This document shows positions 58,400 to 64,000 of a DNA stretch of 64,000 nucleotides, in pieces. Within the stretch, counting starts at the first letter, position 1. Each line of letters starts with the position of its first letter. The notes beneath the pieces are model-generated. The model had not been told where the DNA came from. It saw only the letters and a program-made list of their open reading frames with translations, and searched no databases. Both the position numbers and the translations under genes were made by a program. This DNA comes from Clostridia bacterium (GTDB lineage Bacteria > Bacillota > Clostridia > Oscillospirales > Acutalibacteraceae). The stretch is taken from the NCBI GenBank assembly GCA_017516485.1, contig JAFXCH010000021.1:62001-126000 (forward strand), in the 5' to 3' direction.

Positions 58400-59877
58400 T
58401 ATTCAGTCGCAAAGCCAAGCGGAGTTTTATTTACTGCAGGCTCTTCAACAACTTCGATGCCGCGTTCCTCTTTGATACGTCGCACCTCAGCTGCTTTCCA
58501 ATTTTCATCCTTGCTGTCACCGTACAGTTCATCAACCTGGGTTTTGATTGACATAATGCCGTTTTGCGAAGCCTTACCGATTGTTTCAACCTGTGCCTCA
58601 AAGCTCGGGTTTGCATAACCGCCGAAAGAAACGTCAACATTGACATCCTTATATTCAACACCGTTTATCGCATCGCAGAACATAAGTGTTGTTTTAACAA
58701 GGGTTTCGAGCGTTGCTGTGAGCACGCTTACGATATTATCACGGGTGTAGAGCGTTGTTTTTTCCTTCTCTCGCTGAGCCTCTGCATTGTCAAGCTTTTT
58801 GACGTCGATGCCAAGCGTTGACGGAGAAATTATACCCTGCAGGCAAAGGTCGAGTACTGTACAGTAAGTCGAAAGCAGTGCCTCGTGTTGTATCTTACCC
58901 TGAGTAGTGGTTATCTTTTTGGTATCACCCTCAGCCATAGAATTTTCAATCTGAAAATAATCGTTGTCAAAATCGCTTCCTGCTAAGACTTCACCTGTTT
59001 CGTTGTCTCTGGGAAGCAGGTCAAGCGGAATATAAGTTTTAATCTGACCTTTGCGTACTGCCAACATCCATTGCGATACGATTTCGTCGAACGCATCAAA
59101 GTTGTCGTGCTTGCCGTCAAATATGCTCTTGCCCCTGCCCGGATGAACGACTGACGCTCTGAATCTCATAGGTACGGCAGGAATAAAATCGGAATGATTG
59201 TTAATTTCCCTATATGACTCAAAACCTGTAACAGATGTTATATCGTACTGCTGACCGTGCATATCCTCAAGACCGTAAGAAATACCACTACGGCGGTAAT
59301 ACTCTTTGAGAACATACATTTTACCACCCGACTCTTTTCGGGTTTTGAACACTATACCCTTAACTCTGCCGCGAGTATATTCATATTCAACACGGTCAGC
59401 CTCAAAAAACTCAATAATCGGATGCTTTGAAATGTTTTCATCATACGAAAGCTTGAAAACACCGTCTCCGAAAACAAGCACATCACGCACAGCAGCGGAT
59501 ACAAGCTTATCAAGATCGTTTTCAGTAGCTATAGCATCCCATTCACTCTGCCGCTCAGAGAGCTTTATATCGTTAAGGTCGCCGACACTTACATTAGTCA
59601 GCGTATCAACGATAAGACCGGGCAAGCCTGTATGTATTTTTCTTATTCGCATGCCTTTTGTCGGACTGCTCGCCCAGAAATGATTATTGCCGATGCTGTC
59701 GTTAATATTGCTATACAGATTATGCAGCTCATTTGCCTTGCCTCTATACCATATTCGATTGACAAAACACTCTGCATCGAAGCTGAGAAGCTGTTCGATA
59801 TTGACCGACAGACCATGATTTACATCTATATCGAGAAAATCACGGATTTTCTGCTTTATTTTATCGCTCATTTTCAT
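58399..59877 (-). CDS. Portal protein (SPP1-like)
   Basis: A 492-aa protein with the portal pattern: LSFDAECFVNRIWYRGK near residue 30, FGDGVFKLSYDEN near 145, the large clip/wing region, and NAEAQREKEKTTLYTRDN near 365. It is the dodecameric gate for DNA packaging. SD AAAGGAGACAGG is 8 bases from the ATG. Located between terminase and MuF genes. Confidence 0.92.
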   Translation of the reverse strand: MKMSDKIKQKIRDFLDIDVNHGLSVNIEQLLSFDAECFVNRIWYRGKANELHNLYSNINDSIGNNHFWASSPTKGMRIRKIHTGLPGLIVDTLTNVSVGDLNDIKLSERQSEWDAIATENDLDKLVSAAVRDVLVFGDGVFKLSYDENISKHPIIEFFEADRVEYEYTRGRVKGIVFKTRKESGGKMYVLKEYYRRSGISYGLEDMHGQQYDITSVTGFESYREINNHSDFIPAVPMRFRASVVHPGRGKSIFDGKHDNFDAFDEIVSQWMLAVRKGQIKTYIPLDLLPRDNETGEVLAGSDFDNDYFQIENSMAEGDTKKITTTQGKIQHEALLSTYCTVLDLCLQGIISPSTLGIDVKKLDNAEAQREKEKTTLYTRDNIVSVLTATLETLVKTTLMFCDAINGVEYKDVNVDVSFGGYANPSFEAQVETIGKASQNGIMSIKTQVDELYGDSKDENWKAAEVRRIKEERGIEVVEEPAVNKTPLGFATE

Positions 59878-61235
59878 TTCCTGTCTCCTTTACCTATCTG
59901 CTTACGGTACGGTATCCACGCATACTGAGAAGAGTTAACCGTATGGTCGTTTGCATCCTCAGGCTCGTTATCCCTGCCCTCTTTCCACGAGTAGGCTTCG
60001 AGCTCCTTGATATGCTCACCGCACGTATCACAAACCAAATAATGCCCGGAATGAAGCCATCCGAGCATAAAGTTGATACGGTCAATTATTGCAACCTTTT
60101 TGTATGAATCGTTGAAGCTGTATACACAAGGATGATTACGCTTGTATTTATTCAGCTCTGTTATGGTCGCCTGGTCAGCCGAATCCACAAACACATTACG
60201 GGCTATGCCCCACTCCCTGCCGTTACGGTTGAGAAAATCAACAAAATTCACGGCTGTATCAGATGGAGCTATCGGAGTATCGAGAGAAGCGTTGTTATAC
60301 ACCTTTTCGTCAAGGTATATCACCTGCCGCTCAGCGGTTATGCCCATAAAGCTCATAGCAATTGTATCGGGCGATTTTGTCGAATAAGCCGTATCAAGTC
60401 CTGCAGTGAAGCTGACAAATTTCATCTTGTCGTCCTTCACCTTTTGCCGCAGCTCATCACGCTTTATAATGTGCTTGCTTCGGCTGAAATTCGGAAACAC
60501 AAGGCCTGTTGCTCTTCCACGCAGACCAAGAATCTTGTTTTTATGCAACTTTGTACCGGGCGGAACATTCTCGATAATCTGTGCCCTTTTCTTGTCAGTA
60601 AGTGCTGCGTTATGGTCAAAGCTGAAATACCACCACACCCAGCCTGCTTTCGCATCTTCATCGAGCATACTGCGAAGCTCTGCAGGTGCGTCATTATCGT
60701 ATTCGGGCAAAGGCCGTGCATGGTTTATGTATTCGGAATATATCGGCAATGACGGTGTATCGGGATTAAGAGTTGCCATAAGATAATCACAACGCATAGC
60801 AGCCTCACGCACATACTCCATATCAGCGATATTTATCTCATCAATGTAAAGGCAGCCATACTGACCGCCAAGAGCTTTTTTCCATCGGCTTTGGTTATCA
60901 TAACCGAGGATATATATAATCTTCGTACCGTTCGGCGTACTGTATGCAATATGCGGCAATCTGTGTTCTCCCTTACCTGACGGATTGTATTCGACCAAAT
61001 CGCCGAACACATCAAGGATTCCGCAATCTTTATTGATGATGTTTTTCTCAATCGTACCGGTATCAAGTCCGCTGAGAACATGGAGCTTTTTCGGGCTGGC
61101 AGCAACCTTGAGCATATATTTAATGACGCCGACAGTTGTTTTGCCTGCAAAGGTCGTGCCCTCGAGGAATTCAACTGCGGCGTCTGTGCGGAGGAATACC
61201 TTGTATTTATCACTGAGAATAATCTCTTCACTCAT
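59874..61235 (-). CDS. terL: Terminase large subunit
   Basis: A 453-aa protein with an N-terminal ATPase domain (Walker A-like TTFAGKTT near residue 27, Walker B CLYIDEIN near 127) and a C-terminal nuclease domain (GLDTAYSTKSPD near 281, VDSADQATITEL near 345, DRINFML near 385). It cuts and pumps phage DNA. PBSX/SPP1 type. Overlaps both neighbours by 4 bases. Confidence 0.95.
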   Translation of the reverse strand: MSEEIILSDKYKVFLRTDAAVEFLEGTTFAGKTTVGVIKYMLKVAASPKKLHVLSGLDTGTIEKNIINKDCGILDVFGDLVEYNPSGKGEHRLPHIAYSTPNGTKIIYILGYDNQSRWKKALGGQYGCLYIDEINIADMEYVREAAMRCDYLMATLNPDTPSLPIYSEYINHARPLPEYDNDAPAELRSMLDEDAKAGWVWWYFSFDHNAALTDKKRAQIIENVPPGTKLHKNKILGLRGRATGLVFPNFSRSKHIIKRDELRQKVKDDKMKFVSFTAGLDTAYSTKSPDTIAMSFMGITAERQVIYLDEKVYNNASLDTPIAPSDTAVNFVDFLNRNGREWGIARNVFVDSADQATITELNKYKRNHPCVYSFNDSYKKVAIIDRINFMLGWLHSGHYLVCDTCGEHIKELEAYSWKEGRDNEPEDANDHTVNSSQYAWIPYRKQIGKGDRK

Positions 61236-61894
61236 CGCTTCAACTGCTCCATTATGCTTTTAAGTTTACCGTCACCTTTTTTACCACCCGCAGGATTTTT
61301 GCCGGCAAGCTTTGCCTCAAGCTCTTTTTCGCGAAGTGCAATCATACGGTCGTCAATACCCATCTGATGCAAAGTTTGTATGCTTTTTGACATAGCAGAC
61401 TGAATACGTGTCAACGCATCCTCTGCCTTGACTAAAGCCTCAAAATTGCCGTTTGTGCCCGGCTTTTCTGATTTAAATTTTTCTATATACATAAAGACAC
61501 GCCGCTCACGGATCTTTTGCAGAGCCACTTCTTCAAGCAGCATATTCCGCTCACTGCGTTCCTGCTCGTTTTCAATGAACTCACGTTCTTCTTCGGTAAG
61601 AAAATCAAGCGAAATCGAGCTATAACCGCCGTGAGTCTGGCTGTTTGTATTGCCAATCGGTGCACCGCCACTGTTACCGACAGAATTGACATTTCCCTTC
61701 TGTCCGCCACGCTTCTTTGTCTCGGTTTCTTCCGTTCGGGTGTTCGGGTCGTCGGGACGCTCCCATTTGTAGGTGCTTTTCCATCGGCGGAGCGTTCCTT
61801 CTGGGATATCCAGCCTTTTAGATATTTTTTCATATGACAGCCCTTTTTGCCACAGCGTTTGGGCTTTAAACCTTTTTTCGTTAGGCTTGGACAT
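61232..61894 (-). CDS. terS: Terminase small subunit
   Basis: A 220-aa protein with an N-terminal HTH (LWQKGLSYEKISKRLDIPEGTLRRWKS), a glycine/asparagine-rich linker (GGQKGNVNSVGNSGGAPIGN) and a helical oligomerisation region. It recognises the packaging site. ATG 61894 with AGAGAGGTC upstream; the earlier GTG at 61900 is less likely. Confidence 0.9.
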   Translation of the reverse strand: MSKPNEKRFKAQTLWQKGLSYEKISKRLDIPEGTLRRWKSTYKWERPDDPNTRTEETETKKRGGQKGNVNSVGNSGGAPIGNTNSQTHGGYSSISLDFLTEEEREFIENEQERSERNMLLEEVALQKIRERRVFMYIEKFKSEKPGTNGNFEALVKAEDALTRIQSAMSKSIQTLHQMGIDDRMIALREKELEAKLAGKNPAGGKKGDGKLKSIMEQLKR

Positions 61895-62019
61895 TTTCAC
61901 GACCTCTCTTTAGTGATTCGAGTTGTTTCGCAGCAAAAGCTGAAGGAAAGCTGCTTTTGTGTTTGCTACTTTCCTCAGTTTACACTTTATCACACATCTA
62001 TCGGGAATGTCGGGAAAAT
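61895..62019. other. Short gap between regulator and terminase
   Basis: 125 bases with no gene. It contains AAAGCTG-AAGG-AAAGCTGCTTTT-like self-complementary bases and could hold a late promoter or packaging site; no clear consensus is visible. Confidence 0.3.
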
Positions 62020-62472
62020 TTATTTTTGGGCTTTCCAAAAACGGTCCATCTGCTTACGCTGTGTGGACCCGTCACCTGCAATATCGAGAGTTTCGCAGAC
62101 ATCCTCCCACGACAAACCCATAATGTAATGCAACCGAATAAGACTGCGGATGTTAGGATCTGCAACCTCATCAAGCCAGAGCTCAACAGCGGCTCTTTGC
62201 CGCTCAAGCTCCAGTTTCTTTTTATAGATCTTTGCTTTTGTCTGCTGCTGCAACCGCTTTATCTTGTCGACAGCTTTCGTATCTTCGGGTGCAACGCCGC
62301 TCACCTTAATCGTCATAGGCAGATACGGGAACTGCTCACTGCTGCCCTTTACTGTATCAGTCTGATGCAACTTCATTTCATCTTTTTCAAGCTTATCAAG
62401 ATATTTTTCCAACACAGCGATTTCTGTTACACCTGCACGGTAACTCTCGAGCATATATTTTGTCACTTTCAT
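62020..62472 (-). CDS. Phage late-gene regulator (RinA/ArpU-like)
   Basis: A 150-aa protein with a coiled N-terminal half and a C-terminal HTH resembling sigma region 4 (IRSLIRLHYIMGLSWEDVCETLDIAGDGSTQRKQMDRFW). Such proteins switch on the late operon just before terminase. Start at ATG 62472, 7 bases after AGGAGG; the ATG at 62478 overlaps the SD. Confidence 0.85.
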   Translation of the reverse strand: MKVTKYMLESYRAGVTEIAVLEKYLDKLEKDEMKLHQTDTVKGSSEQFPYLPMTIKVSGVAPEDTKAVDKIKRLQQQTKAKIYKKKLELERQRAAVELWLDEVADPNIRSLIRLHYIMGLSWEDVCETLDIAGDGSTQRKQMDRFWKAQK

Positions 62473-62484
62473 CTGCATACCTCC

Positions 62485-63411
62485 TTAACATACATCATCA
62501 AGCCAATCATCGTAAGCACCGGGGTTAACAAGCGGTTCACCGGTACCGGCTTTAACCATTATCACACTTACATACCAATTGAGATTGAATTCGTTGAACT
62601 TCTTTACAAGCTTAACAAAACGGTAGCCTTTGAATTTCTTCTCCCAGAAGTCTTTATCATCAACACGCTCGCGTGCAATCCGCTCAACATATCTTTTTGT
62701 AACTCTGCCGTCTTTGGGCTCAAGCACAGTCGGTTGAGTAAGATTCTTCGAATATGCAAAGCTCTTACTTCCGCAGGGGTCCTTTGCTATATACTTGGCA
62801 GCCGCTTCGAATCCAAACTTCTCAGGCTGATAGCGGTTACAGTTGATACGGTACGGCCACATAGCCTCTACTGTCTCCGCATCAAGTCCGCCGCTCATAA
62901 ACAAATGAAAGTGCCAATTGAGCTGACCTTTACGTGCTCCGCTCTTATACTCCTGACGCTCCATTACGTATATGTACTTAAAAGGCTCAGCGAGCTTGCT
63001 GACCTTGTGCCTGAGCTTGTCCAGGCGAACGGCAAGAAATTTACTCTCACTTTCTTTACAAACTTCTTCAAGCTCTGACAATTCAGCGCTGACCTTTTTC
63101 AGCTCGCTTTTTCTTTTGGTTTTGATTCGGCGTAGGTAGTTGACTATATCTTTACGTGCCTGCTCTTCAGTCTGAGGTGCCTGAAAGTCCTCGTATGTCG
63201 GATGCACGAAGAAATCAGTATTATCGAAATTTGCATTGACGAGGCGTACTATCTTCTTTTTTGCCTTTGCACGGTTGTATTTCTCCTGAGCTTCGGTTGA
63301 AGGCTTTGTTTTTGGTGCCCTTGTCGGCACACGGCGACCGTCATCGAATATCGGATAGTAATCCACCTCAAGCATTTTGCCGCTTATCGTCTTTTTGTTT
63401 CGGATTTTCAT
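62485..63411 (-). CDS. rep: HUH-type rolling-circle Rep protein
   Basis: A 308-aa basic protein. Motif 2 is HFHLFM (in LNWHFHLFMSGG near residue 166) with the two metal-binding His; motif 3 is KYIAKD near 208, a Y-x-x-K site carrying the catalytic Tyr. The N-terminus (residues 1-80) is basic and the middle is coiled. It nicks and religates DNA to start replication. Such a Rep in a tailed-phage gene cluster is uncommon. ATG follows the DnaD-like gene by 4 bases. Confidence 0.87.
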   Translation of the reverse strand: MKIRNKKTISGKMLEVDYYPIFDDGRRVPTRAPKTKPSTEAQEKYNRAKAKKKIVRLVNANFDNTDFFVHPTYEDFQAPQTEEQARKDIVNYLRRIKTKRKSELKKVSAELSELEEVCKESESKFLAVRLDKLRHKVSKLAEPFKYIYVMERQEYKSGARKGQLNWHFHLFMSGGLDAETVEAMWPYRINCNRYQPEKFGFEAAAKYIAKDPCGSKSFAYSKNLTQPTVLEPKDGRVTKRYVERIARERVDDKDFWEKKFKGYRFVKLVKKFNEFNLNWYVSVIMVKAGTGEPLVNPGAYDDWLDDVC

Positions 63412-63415
63412 TGTT

Positions 63416-63814
63416 TCAGCCTCCCCAATCCGTTAACACCTGATTGAGCAAATCCAGCTCCATATCCTCGGGTGAGTTATAAAGTGTTGTCCTCATCCAT
63501 TCGTGCGGATTTTGTACTCTATCTTTTTGGGCTCGGTATTTTTCTGCCACCCACTCTATCTCTGCACCAGTCAGCTTTTCATATACTGCCTGAACATCAC
63601 CGGCGTATGTCGGCATTTTGTTTATGACAATATAGCACTCCGGCGGAATTATCATTACTTTAGCTATCACACCGCATATAGCACGGTAAAGCTTCAGCTT
63701 CTCTTGATCACGTGCAAGACACGTTATCTCAAACTTTTTTTCAAGCCCTGCGGCAATTTCACTCACTGACGGACGTACTGACCGATTCTTGTATGCATAC
63801 TGCTTTGAATTCAT
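63416..63814 (-). CDS. DnaD/DUF6017-like replication-associated protein
   Basis: A 132-aa protein, start MNSKQYAYKNRSVRPSVSEI with SD AGAAGGAG. The C-terminal part (VYEKLTGAEIEWVAEKYRAQ, then KDRVQNPHEWMRTTLYNSPE) resembles the conserved C-terminal domain of phage replication initiators (DUF6017-like). The open frame to 63904 is not needed. Just upstream of rep, so both may belong to the replication module. Confidence 0.75.
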   Translation of the reverse strand: MNSKQYAYKNRSVRPSVSEIAAGLEKKFEITCLARDQEKLKLYRAICGVIAKVMIIPPECYIVINKMPTYAGDVQAVYEKLTGAEIEWVAEKYRAQKDRVQNPHEWMRTTLYNSPEDMELDLLNQVLTDWGG

Positions 63815-64000
63815 TTCTTTTCTCCTTCTCTTTTTTCGTCGATGAAATACTATACAATACAAGGCCGCCAAGCGAGCCTGACTCGCCTTGTTTTTTTGCC
63901 GCAATACTGCGATAGATAATGTATTTATATATAAGGTATTATATAGTCCTCACGGCTCCGCCGCATTTGGCAGAGCCGCTCAATGAATTATTTCATATAT
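63815..64000. other. Right edge, no gene
   Basis: 186 bases, AT-rich with a GGCTC(T/C)GCC-type hairpin at about 63954-63977 and a GGCGAGTC/GACTCGCC hairpin at about 63874-63892. The gene preceding on the minus strand would begin beyond the window. Confidence 0.4.

Noticed and set aside
61957-63078. A 373-codon plus-strand open frame over the rep and regulator genes
   Set aside because: It lies opposite two well-supported genes with motifs and ribosome sites; its translation is cysteine/leucine-rich without domain character and has no SD.
1-64000. tRNA or rRNA genes
   Set aside because: I looked for conserved tRNA arms and rRNA motifs in the gaps and saw none; a covariance search would be needed to exclude them fully.

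Overview
The window looks like a chromosome segment of an anaerobic, gut-type Gram-positive bacterium of the class Clostridia, probably Oscillospiraceae/Ruminococcus-like. The basis is codon usage, strong AGGAGG ribosome sites, an indolepyruvate:ferredoxin oxidoreductase pair, a monoderm-type Tad/Flp pilus locus without a secretin, a cotJC-type manganese catalase remnant, and an SPP1/PBSX-like siphophage. The organism call is inference from these families; no rRNA or other marker gene is present.

Left part (1-20.9 kb): the tail of a membrane protein, then an aryl-acid operon (phenylacetate-CoA ligase, iorA, iorB, ACT-domain protein), a GH3 glycosidase, an HTH/zinc-ribbon membrane regulator, a large secreted protein of unknown family, an MFS transporter, a pncA-nadE NAD salvage pair, a GH42-like and a GH78-like extracellular enzyme, an RNA methyltransferase and a LuxR-type regulator. 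Inside this stretch lie a MITE-like repeat (14998-15129), a SLOG-fold gene divergent from a small HTH regulator (15187-15892), and a symmetric array of mini-hairpins (16098-16293).

Middle (21.3-31.7 kb): a complete Tad/Flp pilus operon (prepilin peptidase, two near-identical Flp pilins, TadE, CpaB, TadZ/CpaE, TadA, TadB, TadC, DUF192, a DivIVA-like coiled coil, and a TadG-like protein with a predicted beta-solenoid). It is followed by DUF4186, a deformylase-like protein, and a broken alcohol dehydrogenase.

32.8-43.7 kb: three carbohydrate-active or sugar-oxidising genes, a second SLOG/HTH module controlled by three copies of a TTACCC-N6-GGGTAA palindrome, a secreted endonuclease/exonuclease/phosphatase, two fragments of cotJC, a gene broken by an in-frame TGA, an ECF sigma/anti-sigma pair, and an AT-rich orphan membrane protein with a CxxC-x6-CxxC cluster.

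43.8-64 kb: the late half of a siphoprophage, all on the minus strand. From right to left it runs: DnaD-like protein, HUH Rep, late regulator, terminase small and large subunits, portal, MuF with a fused HExxH metallopeptidase, a 59-aa zinc ribbon, scaffold, capsid, connector and tail genes, tail chaperone with a clear A-AAA-AAC frameshift site, tape measure, tail tip, S74-type spike, accessory proteins, M23 endolysin, XhlA and holin. No integrase or attachment site is visible; the right end lies outside the window.

The most interesting items for follow-up are the two SLOG/HTH modules, the hairpin array, the MuF-metallopeptidase plus zinc-ribbon pair, and the unusual N-terminal anchors shared by four secreted proteins.
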